From the NCBI RefSeq assembly GCF_958979055.1, contig NC_084887.1, positions 24,983,044 to 25,047,043 of the forward strand: 64,000 nt of DNA, written 5' to 3'. Below the pieces are notes generated by a model. That model worked only from the letters and a program-made list of their open reading frames with translations. It ran no database searches and was not told the origin of the DNA. Below, piece by piece: positions 1 through 11,999 of the stretch (position 1 is the stretch's first letter; the number at the start of each line of letters is the position of its first letter). The position numbers and the translations under genes are program-made. This DNA is from Alnus glutinosa. Its lineage: Eukaryota > Streptophyta > Magnoliopsida > Fagales > Betulaceae.

Positions 1-142
1 AGTATCATTTTTTTAAACCAAATTCAATGGTCTCTCTTTCTGTTTCTCCCACCGACCCTTGAACCTTTGAATCCAGGTACATAATCGTCCCGATTGGGGT
101 TCGTGATCCTGAGACCAGAGTCTTCTTCTCCCAACATCGAGA

Positions 143-169
143 AAACCCTAAACCTAACCCAAACCCTAA
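143..169 (+). promoter_or_regulatory. Two telobox motifs upstream of the microprotein gene
   Basis: AAACCCTAA occurs at 143-151 and again at 161-169, about 50-80 bases before the ATG. Teloboxes in plant promoters and 5' UTRs are typical of constitutively expressed ribosomal and mitochondrial genes. Two spaced copies in an otherwise non-telomeric context fit a regulatory role and not an interstitial telomere. Function is inferred. Confidence 0.55.
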
Positions 170-220
170 ACATAAAACGCTCCAAATTTGGAATTCGTTC
201 TGAAATTATTGCGGTGGTAG

Positions 221-394
221 ATGGGGATCATAAGAAGTAGCTTCTCGTTCATCTTGGGGACGGTGTGCGGAATATACGCAGCTCAGAACTACAACGTTCC
301 GAACGTCAAGAAGCTCGCTCACACCGCCCTCTTCATGGCCAAGCACGTCGAAGAGAAGTACCGCAAGCCCAAGCAAAAGGGCGATGATGACTAA
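221..394 (+). CDS. Short transmembrane mitochondrial protein 1-like microprotein (DUF4535 family)
   Basis: Single-exon gene for 57 residues, starting at the ATG at 221 and ending with TAA at 392-394. Residues 8-21 form one hydrophobic, glycine-containing membrane segment (FSFILGTVCGIYAAQ). The family signature AQNYNVPN follows at 21-28, then an amphipathic lysine-rich helix and an acidic GDDD tail. This is the layout of animal STMP1 and plant DUF4535 proteins, which are 45-80 residues long and act at the inner mitochondrial membrane with respiratory complexes. The plant role is not established. The ATG has an adequate context and the upstream sequence carries teloboxes. The reading frame on the opposite strand over the same bases is a shadow. 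Family assignment rests on recognised motif and length, not a search. Confidence 0.8.
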   Translation: MGIIRSSFSFILGTVCGIYAAQNYNVPNVKKLAHTALFMAKHVEEKYRKPKQKGDDD

Positions 395-3200
395 CATTAC
401 GATTCCATTTGGTCTACTCCCGTGACAGCGCCGGATTCTCTGCGATCAGGTTCTTCTTATTCATGAGACAGTTCTAAAGCAAAGGGAAAAAGAGACAAAT
501 TGAAAGATGGTAATTTTGATTTTTTGTTGAAGTTCAAGCTGCATAAAACGAGTTTTCGATAAGACAGATATGCTTGTTTTTAAGCATTATGCGTGTAGAG
601 GGTTTGCTAGTTCTGCAATCTTGATGAGGGGTCAAAGAATATGCATTGATCTTATGTGAAATTGAAGGGAAATGCAGGGTTTCCAATTGAAGTAGATGGA
701 GCAGCATTATCACTTTCTTTCTTTCTTTTTTTGTGTTTTTGATTGGTAAGTTATATACCAATCAACGTCTCCTTCCATGTTGATTGGTATATTACTGAGA
801 GAAAGTAAACATTAGAAGTTCCACGGAAAGAAAACATAATTGTCTCAAAGAAGTTGAGGAGTGCTGCACATAGTTAACCAAATGCTCACACCCTGGCGTG
901 GCAGTGAGAATTACCGTCGGGTAAAATAACAAATAAAAATACATTGAGCATCAAATTGTGATTTTCATTGCCAATTCAAGAGTGAGGACTTGAGAGTATG
1001 TGTAGCATTTTTTAAGAAGTTTACCCGAAATTGTGGACTCATAAGGGCATGATAGATCTAGAATAGCCTCTGCTGAGAAGCTAGGTTCTTTTTAAACTGA
1101 TTGATTGAGGGCGTTTATGGGAAGTTGTCGAGGATACCTGCAGATAAATTCTAGTAGTTGTATAATATAGATTCCTAGGAAGTAGGAATACTGTATGTTG
1201 ATAATCCTCTGTTTAATAATCAATTAGGCTCGTTTATGTTCTCCCCTTGTGTTGCTAATATCCGACCCTAGTAAATCACAGAAGAGCACCCATACAGTTA
1301 TGGTTTGAAGTGGTTTATACTCTACTGGTGTCACAAGTCCTTGTTAGGGCAAGAACACGACAAGACGATGAGTTGGGTATTCATTTTTTATGAATTTAGA
1401 AAGTTCGGACTTAGAGAATGTTTGCTTACCAATGCCTATCACAGAGTCAAAGCTCTTACTCAACCGTAGACGTGCTCCCTGAATCACCAAAGGTCTTCCA
1501 ATTGCTTTTCCCTTATCGCCTAAAAGTGGCTAGGATGGCACATCCCTTATTATACATTCTTCAATTCTATTGTGGCTTTTGTGAGATAATTTCATTGTTG
1601 GTAGCCTTACAGCTAGAGAACTGGGGGTAAAAATTGGGACTGTCAACGTTCCTTGCTTTGCAATAGGGATTTAGGTGTTGATAAGCTCCCTTCTCATGCC
1701 ATTTTATGCAGATTGCAGATTTGGCATTTTCAGCGAGCCTTACTTTGCACTTGGCATATTGTGGCATGGAAATCAAAGGGCCATAAGCTGTGTGGAGTGA
1801 GGTCTTCTTTATTGATTGTGAGTGTTTCAAAAGAAGGCAATTGTTGGACTAAGTTATTTGTTGAATCAATTCTATAGTTTATTTTGGGTGCTTATGAGTG
1901 AACATTCGTTGTCTCACTGACCTCCTTGGATCTTTTTTTAAGAAAATCATCAACCTCCATGGATCTTTTTAACTTATAGAACTCTTTATGGTACACTTTC
2001 TTATGCTGTCATGCTTTATATAGTCCTAGCTAAGCTAAGCCACCAACTGGCATAGCCTCATGTCTCAACTTTTCTGTATTGAGAGCCAAAGCCTTTTATC
2101 CAATTAGCTTCACTGATGGCCATATCCTTTGGTGACTTATATACTGTTTTGTCCATTATCAGTCATAAGATATTTAGTACTTCTTATATAAATATATAAT
2201 TAACCATTTCTCGTGCCCAATGTCATCATGCTGAGATGTTTTTAATGTTTTTAGTGACCATGATGGTGGATTAAGTTTTGTCTTGTAAGTTCTCTTATGA
2301 GGAGAAGTTGGGACCATGCCAAACAATGGGGAAAAAAGGCACGGTTGGGATTATGGTCCAGCCTGTATTATATTACTGCTAAGTAGCTTCGTGCGTGTGG
2401 TTGCACTTACATGCTTGTGTGGCTTTTTCGTGCTCATGTTCTTTGAAACCTATGCACAATATATATAGTTGACTTAGAAGAGAGGAGGGAATAGAAGGCT
2501 GCTTTGATGTCAGAGCAGTCATGATCTGTAATTCTCTACAGATATTCCTCATTAGGTGCTGATATGATCACTAGTGGCTCTTCTATATTCATTTGTTTTT
2601 TTGTTCTTTTTGTAAGTTGCTCTTCTATATTTATTGGCTGTTAGTCCCAGCTTTTTGTTCTCGTAGTCTTTACTTGTTGAATCCCTTTTTGATTTTTGAG
2701 TTTAACAATGGATGGAAAAGGATAGAAATTAGTTACAAAATGGTTTGTAGTTAATTTTTTCAAACTGGTCTAATAAATTGCCTAAGTATCCCTTAACATG
2801 TGAAAATGTGTTTTTTACATATTTTTTTAATAGTATTAATAAGAGAGTATGTGCTTTAGGAATACTTGTCACTTTGTTTGACTGGTTTGTAAAAATTAGC
2901 TTCAAATCATTTTGTTGTTAATTTATGTCCCATGTAAAATGCTTGTATGCATGAATGAAATATGTAGACTGCTCTTCGTAGTTTTTTTTAACGGCACCAA
3001 GGCCAAATCCTGAATGAATTATGTTTAGTTGGGTTGTCATGCCAAAATGTATCTCTCTTCGAGTTCAAACCATGATTTGACTTTGAGTTCATGCCAATTT
3101 GACGTTTGGGTTCAGGAAGGGGTTAACTATTTACTTGGGTTGGGTCGGATGGTCTCACCACTTGTTGGAGGGCATCTTAGACTCTTAGTAGCGCACTAGG
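395..3200. other. 3' flank and intergenic DNA without a recognisable gene
   Basis: Beyond the microprotein stop the sequence is AT-rich, with only short open frames that lack family motifs, exon borders or codon bias. The first few hundred bases probably hold the 3' UTR. No RNA gene or transposon end was recognised between about 800 and 3200. Confidence 0.6.
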
Positions 3201-3205
3201 ACTCC

Positions 3206-4228
3206 TGTCACAGGCTAAATTTTTCGCTTGACAGCAAGCCTAGCTTCAGCCCCGTGATGGCCTTAGACAAAGCGCACAGCAGTGCCCAAGCAGCCCAACA
3301 ACACCTTACCGAGGTTAGTTAGCAACAAGCACAGCACAACACACAGCCTTTTACGGGAGCACCACCTCCCAACCTTTTCAATTCAACTCAACGAATATAC
3401 AAAGGGAATGACAAGGGACCTTACAACACATTGGCACCCAAGTCTCACTCAGCCAACAAGGCTTACAATGGAACACACAGAATACACTCACAGCACTCAG
3501 TGTTTTCCCACCAGCAGCTCACACAAGGCTAAGACAGCTTTCTCTACTCTCCCAGGAGCATCCAGCAGCTCCTTAAATAGCCAAGCAATCCATCTTCAGT
3601 CCTGGTAGTGCTGGCAGGCGCCCACACACTCTGTTGCAGCATCAAATCACTTGCAACATGTTACTGCCGCTACAGTGCACGCCCACAAGCAATCAGCCCT
3701 AGCAGCTCTATCATGTGTCTGCAGCAGCAGACACATTTTGAATTTGAACCCCAGCTTCCATTCCCCCCCTTTTCAGCTTTCTACCCTGCACTGCCAATCA
3801 TCTCATCATCAGAGACAAGCCCCAGTACAATTCAAATCCGCCCACCAGCAGCTGAGCTACTGTCAAAAGCTGTCTGAGCTTGCTCAGCCAGCATCTGCAC
3901 TACTGTCAGGAGCCAAACTCACCCACTGCAACTGATCATTTGTAGTCAGGCAAGAGCAAAGCAGTACCACTACGTGGCCACTGCCTTCAGCAACCAAAAG
4001 GGATCATCAACTAGCAAAGGGACCAGGGTCTGGGCTGCACCATGGCCCATTCAGCAACAGCAAACCGAGCCAAGCACCTTGACAGTGCTTGGGCCAACAC
4101 CAGCCAGATATGCCAAGCTTCCGGATTCAACCCACAACATGCCTCCCTCATGCTTGGGCTTGATGGACAGCAAGGGTGCAAGGCAACCCACTTGCTGCCA
4201 CCAATGCAGCCATGTCACGGCTGTGACA
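3206..4228. mobile_element. Complete solo LTR (1,023 bp) with 5-bp target-site duplication
   Basis: The element begins TGTCAC and ends GTGACA, a six-base terminal inverted repeat with the canonical TG...CA ends. ACTCC lies immediately outside both ends (3201-3205 and 4229-4233). Composition inside (CA-rich, about half GC) differs sharply from the AT-rich flanks, and no gag/pol coding is present. This is what unequal recombination between the two LTRs of a retrotransposon leaves. TATTTAAGG on the minus strand near 3570-3580 could be the LTR TATA box, hinting at minus orientation. The open frames inside are not genes. Superfamily (Ty3 or Ty1) cannot be decided from one LTR. Confidence 0.85.
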
Positions 4229-4233
4229 ACTCC

Positions 4234-5610
4234 TCTCCAGTTTAGCTGGTCCTTTATACACAGGGGCATTTTTGTAATTTCAAAGTTTTGAGCCGAATAA
4301 AAAGAAAAGAGAAGAGAAAAGAGAGAAATACGACCTAACTTCCAAAAGGGGTTCTCTGGTCTAACTTCAAAAAACAAAAAGATAAAAATGGGCGATAAGA
4401 GACTTGGATTCTCATGGTAGATGGATTTCGTGATGGAAATAGAAGAGATGAGTCAAATTTTGTTTTTTTTTGTTTGAGTCAGTGATTGCATGGAGTAGGT
4501 ATATTCAGAAGCTTAATTGGTCAAAAAGGATTCAGAAGCTTGGAGATTTAGTGTGACTCACTACTTGTGAGGATCAGTTGGCCCAGATTCCATATTTCTA
4601 GAAAGTACATTTGTGGTTGCAATTGAACAAGTCTAATCTATTATTCGGTTTAGGTGAGTCGATAAAGTATCGAGTAATCCAAAAGATGAATCTAAAGAAT
4701 AATAAGAGGAGCATCGGAGCATCGACCAGGGTCGACCTGGTAGTGACTCAAGTCCGATTATATTAAATCTTGACTCACTAATTCTGTATTATGTTGGTGG
4801 ATAGTGTCAAAAATTGTTGGCACTAAACATAATAAAGGTCATTTACATTTCTTTCTTTTACACAGAATTTGCATTACTAAAAATGATTTAGTAGAATCTG
4901 GACCATATGGGATTCTTGAGAAATACATGTTTTTGGACTATTTTCAACCAAAATGTATATCCAGATTCAACTCTAGTAATGAACAGGAAGATGAAGAATG
5001 TGAAATTTGTGAGTTTGGAATTTTATTTTATTTTTATTTTTTTTTCAGATGGAATTGACTTTTAAATGTTGAAGATAAAAGAACAAAACCTCCTGAGCAG
5101 CTCGAATTATACATTAGAGACGATAAGACAAAGGAGGGGAAATTTTCAGTTAGTGGCTTAGTGCAAATGTTCCAAGAGTTGAAGCTTCAGCTTTCATAAA
5201 TGGTTGCTTAATCAGAAAACTTTTTAGTAAGATTTTTGCAAAATCATAGGTGCTTTGGTCCAATGGTAGGAACCCACAGCAATCCTAAACAAGCACGAAA
5301 CTAGGCTTTGTGGATTACAATTTTATGGCCTGTAGAAAAGGAAAATAAATAAACAACTTAAAAAAAAAAAAAAAAAAAAAAAAAAGAAAGAAAGAAAGAA
5401 AAAGACGCAAGCACTAGTTGACAATGTTAACTGTAATATGATAGAGATGGAGTATGTGGAGGTGTAGTAGAACATCATTTGGTACGAGTGGTCACTAAAT
5501 TAAGAAATATTAATTTATATATATATATATAATGAGTTTTAAGAGATTCCGTGTGGGTATCTTGTACAACTCAACTTAACAGAGAGCACAATCCCTAGTA
5601 AGAAAAATCA

Positions 5611-5641
<31 letters not shown>

Positions 5642-6790
5642 GGGGAGAGATTAGTGAATAATTAAAGTAATCACCAAATGTTAATATAGTAGTTAGAGAT
5701 AATATAATTTATTTAGGCACATAGTTTTCAACACATTAATTAGTCCCTTTTTTGTGGTTCCAATACAATTAGCATCTGATTTGGTTACAACTTATATGGG
5801 TCATTATATATACAGTGGTTTCCATACTAGCAAGAATTTCATTTGTGGTCGACAAAACTTTTAATCCTTTTTTTGTGTGTCCGTCATTACATATATGATT
5901 TGGTTACTACTTATATGGGCAATTATATAATATATATATACACACACACACAGTGGTTTCCACACCGACAAGAATCTAATTTGTGGTTAATAAAACTCTT
6001 GGTCCTATTTTTTTTGTACGGTCGTTGTTACATTGCTTGTGTCATCAGTGTTACAATGCACATTTTTATACAGGTAAGGCTGACAATTTTGTACACGATC
6101 CGCGAACCCGATACGAATATAAAACAAAATTTATGTGTTAGAGTTGAAAAGTCTTGCCCGTTTAATTAAATAAGTCAAATTAAAATTAAAATATATAATC
6201 TTATACTAATATCTCAATACGTAAACATGAACTGCCATCCATACTCATAGGCATGGCGAACTAATACCGACACTTGGGGAACCGTTGGATAAAGATAAAT
6301 ACATTTCCTTGCCTTGGGAATTTGGAATATTGGCTACTGATTCAGAATCAATTGGCATGTTTCATTGTTTTGTAGTTTGTACTCTAAAACTATCATAGTG
6401 TGGGGCACATTCTTTCTTTTATTTTATTTTTAATTTCTTTTTTTTCTGAGCCCAACTTGGTCCTCTTCCAAAGTTTACGTATGGGACTTTTGATCCCTCC
6501 ACGACTTCCTATATAAAACAAAAAAAACGTGAAGGGGAGACGCTTATTTTAGAGGTAATGGGCAATGGGGTTAAATTATTCCTCGAAATCTGCTTTTAAC
6601 GTCATTTGTCCAGAAAGCCAAGAAATATATATATATTATTAATTCAAGCAATGACTCAGATATCTCCTTCCTCTTACCATTAATTAATTCATCAAGGGCA
6701 AGTTTGAATTTTCCACCAAAACTTGATTCCCAATTTATTTCCCTGTTTTCTTATAGTCTACCAAACAAGCCAGCTAGTTTTCTTACTTGA
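4234..6790. other. AT-rich intergenic DNA with simple repeats
   Basis: No convincing gene. It contains an exon-like stretch (separate entry), an A-run with GAAA repeats near 5360-5400, a (GA)n tract at about 5615-5640, and short TA/CA repeats near 5520 and 5925-5952. Confidence 0.6.
4868..5199 (+). pseudogene. Unidentified exon-like fragments
   Basis: Two stretches look like old exons. The first, about 4868-4990, follows a pyrimidine-rich CAG and reads as a plausible soluble protein segment (for example GPYGILEKYMFLDYFQPKC, then an acidic DEECEICE run). The second, about 5068-5199, reads EDKRTKPPEQLELYIRDDK and continues to a stop. They are in different frames, separated by a T-rich run ending in CAG that resembles an intron. 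No start or further exons were found. I do not recognise the family; chance open frames remain possible. Confidence 0.25.
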
Positions 6791-6791
6791 T

Positions 6792-7094
6792 GGAAAAATT
6801 GTTTGACTTTCATATAACGTTTCCTCACCAAATAATAATAATAATAATAATAAATCAATATGGACAGATAGAAAAATTGTTGACTTTCATATAACGATTC
6901 GTCACAAAAAATAATAATAATAATAAATCAATATCAGAGACAGATGAAAAAATTGTTAACTTTCATATAACGTTTCGTCATAAAATAATAATAATAATAA
7001 ATCAATATCAGAGACAGACGAAAAAATTGTTGACTTTCATATAACATTTCGTCACAAAAAAAAAAATTAATAATAAATCAATATCAGAGACAGA
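6792..7094 (+). repeat. Minisatellite, four tandem copies of a 74-79 bp unit
   Basis: Units start near 6792, 6871, 6946 and 7020. Each has GAAAAATTGTTGACTTTC, then ATATAACGTTTCGTCA, an (AAT)n tract of variable length, and AATCAATATCAGAGACAGA. Length variation sits mainly in the AAT tract. Confidence 0.85.
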
Positions 7095-7205
7095 ACTAGA
7101 GGAGGCCAAGTGGCCATCCCCCCTCCCCAAGTTTTGAATATAACTATAGAGTTAATATATTGCAGGATTTGGCAAAGTGTTTAAAAAAAAAAAAAAATTA
7201 TAACA

Positions 7206-7650
7206 TATTGGAAAAACTTCATTTGTAATTACTGATCTTCAATTACTTTTGCAATTAAATACTCAAATTTTCAAATGTATCAATTTAGGGTATTTATTTT
7301 TCAAAAAAAAATTAATTTCAACCCATTTAAAATTTTCTGTTAAATCCTATCAAAATTCTCAAAATACCCGTGTTTTTTTTTTGAAAAAAAATTAATTAAT
7401 TTTAAAAAATTCAAGCATTGGTATTTTTGCAAATTCCGTTAAATTCTTGCAATTTTCTTCTTTTTTTCCTCTAAAAAAAAAAAAGAGATATTTTGAGAAT
7501 TTTGGCAGGATTTAACGGAAAACTCTAACGGAGGATTGAAATTGAAAAAATTGAAAGATAGATACCCAAAATTGACATTTTTTAAACTTTGAGTACTTAA
7601 TTGCCAAAGTGATGACAGATCAAGAGTTATAAGTGAAGTTTTCCCCAATA
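7206..7650. mobile_element. Long-TIR MITE, family 1 (Mutator-like)
   Basis: The left end (TATTGGAAAAACTTCATTTG) and the inverted right end (TATTGGGGAAAACTTCACTT) pair, and the similarity continues inward for about 180 bp through motifs such as CAATTAA-TACTCAAA and CTCAAAATAC. No coding capacity. Related copies lie at 19711-20186, 23771-24237, 24772-25380 and in the second duplicated unit. Long AT-rich TIRs suggest a Mutator-like origin; a target duplication was not resolved. Confidence 0.65.
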
Positions 7651-7699
7651 TATATATTATAGTTTTTTCAATAATCCATATTTAATTCTAATTTTTTTT

Positions 7700-8022
7700 T
7701 AAAAAAAAAAAAATAGAGAAATTAAATATGGACTACTAAAAAAACTACAATACATGCTATAATTTTTTAAGAAATGATTATTATACAACTCTTGACATAA
7801 CTCTTATACAACTCTAACAATTTTTTTTTCAACTAACTATTAAATCTGTTTTCCTACGTGTGAGTCCTAAATATCTAATAATTTATCTTAAATATCCTAC
7901 ATCTTTTTCTAATTTCTTATTCATCTCCTCACAAAAAATGACAAATTCACAATTGAATATATGGAACCACGTGAAACCAGGTTCCAACATTTGGTCCCAC
8001 AGTTCACTGATAAATTTACAAA

Positions 8023-8054
<32 letters not shown>

Positions 8055-8466
8055 AAAAAAAAAAGGATAAAAGTTGGAAAAACATCTTTCAATTTTGGTA
8101 CAATACCAAAGCCAAATCAGTAGTTGTTGCGTAGCACCTAAGGCACTTTCTTGGTCCCTCCGGAGGCATAAAGCAAGGAACCTTTATCTGGTCCTAGAAT
8201 CGAGAAAATAAAAGTATAAACAGAAAATGTTCGGGTCATTGCACATGTTCCACGAGTCAATGTCAATGCTGGCCTCATCCCCCTTTGTTCCCAAATGATC
8301 TGGAACTTACGTTCGTTCAAAAAAAAGAGGCAATCAACAGTTGAGAGAAGATGGTCATTTTCTGAATTGGTCATCCTTCTGGATAAATGCTATGCTTTAA
8401 TTTGATGGACATACAAATACTGTACATACAGATATCTCAACTTCTCTCCACATCCCCCTTTTTTAT

Positions 8467-8502
<36 letters not shown>

Positions 8503-8640
8503 CCCCTCCATATTCCAAGCTAAACAAATGGAGAAGATTAAAAAAAAACGCCCTCTCCTTTTCTTTGATTACTACAGAGGATCTTCATTTTCATTTGCCT
8601 ACAATCAGCAGAGGCAGTGAGCTACAGCTTATCAACAATG
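7700..8640. other. Intergenic DNA with two long A-tracts
   Basis: A-rich runs at about 8021-8063 and 8468-8499 create lysine-only open frames that are not genes. They may be tails of old retro-insertions. The stretch next to 8693 should include the 3' UTR of the minus-strand transporter gene. Confidence 0.5.
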
Positions 8641-8692
8641 TCGAGAAAATCACACACAGGCAGCATAACTGACCACTGTATCCTTTAAAAAG

Positions 8693-10726
8693 TCACACTT
8701 CATGAGCTGGTGCTGAAGATCTTGCTTGTGACCTTGACTCCTCAATCTTTTCAGCCACCTCGGCTACAACAAGCCTAGTTAGAAGCAGCCCTGCAATTAG
8801 AGCTGCTGCCATCAACATGGTGAAGACTGCAGTCCAGCTAGTACCAGAAATATAACCTGTTAGTAAGGGTCCAATAGCAGCCCCAACAGAGCCAGTTCCA
8901 TCTATAATCGCCGTCACCGTTGCCAATGCCCGGGAATTCCCTTCCAATGAACTGTGGGTTCCCAAGTCAGCTGATACAGCCGTTGTGATAAGAGCATATG
9001 GCCCATTCACAAACAGGCCAGAGATGAACATAAGAATGATATTAATCGTCAAGGAAACGTGTCCATAGCTTCGATAGAAGAAGAGAGCAGGGATGGCACA
9101 GTACATGAAACTCGCAGCTGTTATTGCTCTTGCATTTAAGCGATCCGAAATGTGGCCAGCTAGAATTCCTCCAACTACACCACCAACATCAAACAATGTA
9201 GACAAGTTTCCGGCGGTTGAGCTAGATAAATACTTGCCATCAATAGCTGCAAAATGAAAACAGAAAAGAGTGTTAAAGATGTTACTTTGTAGCTGAACAA
9301 GAAATTTTGATAATTGATGAACTCAAGCATGTATTCAAGACTACATGTGAATAATTTCAGTTGAAATGAGACTAAAAACATCATATAACAAGCTGAAGGA
9401 ACCCCTGCAAAGAGTGGATTTCCATGACATCAAAGGATACAGTCATCTTTCTGTCAAAGGTTTAGGCATATCTTAGTTACATTACAAAAAGTTTTGAGAA
9501 GGAAGAGGACTTGGGGATGGGGTTAAAAGTCTTGTCAAAAAATTGTTGGGTATGGTTGAGATTTGAAACTATGAGAGCCAAGGGATCAAGCTAAGTTATA
9601 GAAACTCATGTACTGCACTTAATCACAATCTCCCTTCTTTTTTTCCTTTTTTACCACAATAATCAGAATAAAAAAAATGTCTGCAGATTTAACCAAGTCA
9701 TAACACTTAAAAAGCAAAGAATCTAATACCTGTATGGGTAAGATAGAACGGAAGCCAGTAGAGAAATGTATAAGCAACCAATTTGGCAAAGAAGAGGCAA
9801 AGAGCAAAGGGAGCAACTCCCGGAATTTTCCACGCTTGTATGAACCCCACAGCTCTCTGCTTAACCTCCGTCTCTGACTTTAACAAAGGTTGTGCTACTC
9901 CCTCGCCAATTTTCTTGGGAGAATGGAGTTCATCATCATCTCTATCAGCTCCAACAGACTCAGGATTAACAGGCAATAGAAGAAAAACCACCAATCCAAT
10001 GAAAGCAATCATGAGACCGGGCACAACAAAGGACCAACCCCATCCGTAGCTCAATAGAGCAGAAGCAACCAGAGAACCTGTAATGTTCCCAATGGAAGTA
10101 TGAGCATTCCATATACCCATAATTAGCCCTCTCTTGCTCTTTCCAAACCAGTTACCAACCACTGCAACCACTGAAGGCCATCCAGTTGACTGGAACAAAC
10201 CGGCAATCATTTGGACTATCAAATAGTAGATAAAACTATGTATGTTTCCCCAATAACCAATGCCAAAGAGCGAAGTAAACAAACCAGTTCCCACCATTCC
10301 CACTGTTAAGAAGATCCTTAAATTCATTCTGTCCCCCAAATGTCCAGAGAAGTACATTCCCACAGCATAAACTGAGAGGAAAGCAACATCGAGTTCTCCA
10401 AGCAAGGCCGTCCCATCTGATCCATTAAATGGAGCCCAACCATCTCCAAGCATCCACGAAAGTCTAGCTGGTTCCTGCAAGTAAGTTATCCTCCATGGGT
10501 AGAGCTGCAATCCCAAATCTGATGATTGGGGATCAAGGGTGCTCTTAACAATGCTTGTGGTTTTTCGAGTGGCATGGTAGCTCGCGTATGCGAAAAATGT
10601 TACAATCAAAACAATGGCTTGGTAGGTTTTGAAGGAAAGGGTGGTTCCGTTGATGTATTCTAAGAACCGGATTCCAAGGGGCTTCCTATGGTTGCTCTCA
10701 GGCGTTGGTTCTGTCATTGAACCCAT
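8693..10726 (-). CDS. G3PP: Glycerol-3-phosphate transporter (SLC37/G3Pp family, major facilitator superfamily)
   Basis: Two coding exons on the minus strand: 10726-9730 (997 nt, ATG at 10726) and 9246-8693 (554 nt), joined G|CT at a GT-AG intron, giving 516 residues. It is a plant G3Pp protein resembling Arabidopsis G3Pp1/G3Pp4. Visible hallmarks are an early [20 protein letters not shown] helix, [11 protein letters not shown] (the MFS loop 2-3 signature), [13 protein letters not shown], a hydrophilic central loop ending in [13 protein letters not shown], and a second half with [17 protein letters not shown] and [28 protein letters not shown]. About twelve membrane helices are expected. The family exchanges organophosphates for phosphate in bacteria and animals; plant members are phosphate-starvation responsive, with transport in planta less certain. 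Length and both MFS halves are complete, so the gene looks functional. Confidence 0.93.
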
Positions 10727-10803
10727 GTATCAATTCTCACTCTGAAAGAGGTTAAGCGGAAGAAGAGGTTTAAGTTCTTCTTATAGGTTCCACACTCTGC
10801 AAG

Positions 10804-11834
10804 CTGGAAATAAAATAATAAAAATATGAGATTGCATCTAAAAAAGAAACTCTGAGCTATTCTGTATTAAATCTAACAAGAGATTCATCTGAGGAAATCA
10901 ACCAATGCTCAATAAATTGCTACTATCCAATAAAATACAGATTGGCAATAAGTACTTCAAATTTCTACATAATGAGTTGGGGACATGTTCAAATTGACTT
11001 CTTGTTCTTTTGTTTATTTTTATTCCCTTTTTCCTTTGATTTTGATGTATTCAATTAACAATTTTCAAACTTTCTTAAGCACCATTTCTCCAGAAATTTT
11101 TAAACCCAACTTCCTAACTTGTTTGGGATTCATTCCAAAACATTTTCTCCAAAAAAATTAATAGTTCAAGAAGCTCAGGGGAAGCCAATGGCAACAGGGG
11201 CTTTTAGAAACTATATAAGCTAGAGCCTCTATTTTCCTTGCTTTTTGATAATTAAATCCTCTACTTGTAACAAATTGAAATCGAAGTTTTAAGTTAAATG
11301 AATTTACAATCACACAAATAAACTTCAGTTGTTTCATACTTTTAAAATCACAAACTAAATTTACACGGTGAGGAAATCTATACCTGAAACAAAACTTTAA
11401 AAACAAGGTTTTAGAAACAAACTCTTAAGACGAAAAAAAAAAACAGAACCTTTCAACAATCGGAGTGAAATTCATAATCTTTCAACCCCAAAGAGTGGTC
11501 CTTGAAAATTTACCCATTTATTAAATTTGCTTCCAGATATTATTTCTTGACAAAATCAACCCCCACACGCCAAAAAAACAAAGAAGTACAGCAGAAAAAA
11601 ATTGAAACGGTAAAAAACGTATAAGAAAATCAAAATTTCCAAGTCAAATGTATGTCCAAAAAAAATACCCATCAATCAAATTCCGACCCTCGACAATCTT
11701 ACCCAGATAAAATCGATTTCCCAACCCCAGAAAATTACTAGAAATTCAAATAAAGATATGCACAAAGCTAAATGGTCAAAGAAACTTAATTAAAACCAAA
11801 AAAAAACTTGAAAATATATTCTAGAAAAAAATAC
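10804..11834 (-). other. G3PP: 5'-UTR intron of the transporter gene
   Basis: On the minus strand a good donor (AGAG|GTATTT) lies at 11834/11833 and an acceptor (TTTCCAG) ends at 10804, leaving about 77 bases of leader before the ATG. A leader intron of about 1 kb is common in plant transporter genes. The alternative acceptor TTGCAG seven bases on cannot be excluded. Confidence 0.6.
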
Positions 11835-11965
11835 CTCTAAGCTTAGCTGAGCTTACTGGACAGCTTGCTTTCACTTTCTCTCTCTCTCTCTCTCAGACAA
11901 ACACAGAACTCTCTCGCTCTTTCTCTCTGGTCTACGCTGCTTGGCGAACAACAAAAACAATTCGT
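11835..11965 (-). promoter_or_regulatory. G3PP: First, non-coding leader exon with a (GA)n tract
   Basis: Read on the minus strand, this stretch is GA-rich (GAGAGAGAGAGAGAAAG) and ends in the donor at 11835. Its upstream border is uncertain; GC-richer promoter-like sequence extends to about 12000. No clear TATA box was seen. Confidence 0.45.
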
Positions 11966-11999
11966 CAAAGCCCAAAGCTTTTTCCAACGCCGAGCACGT

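Noticed and set aside
206..397. Minus-strand open frame over the microprotein gene
   Set aside because: It is antisense to a frame with clear family motifs and has none itself.
3282..4377. Several open frames of 65-108 codons on both strands
   Set aside because: They lie in the solo LTR, whose composition keeps frames open; there are no protein motifs.
5236..5345. Possible tRNA-like sequence (TTTGGTCCAATGGTAGGAAC)
   Set aside because: It has a B-arm-like phrase but no matching acceptor stem or anticodon arm.
7860..8620. Lysine- or phenylalanine-rich small frames
   Set aside because: They are produced by A-tracts.
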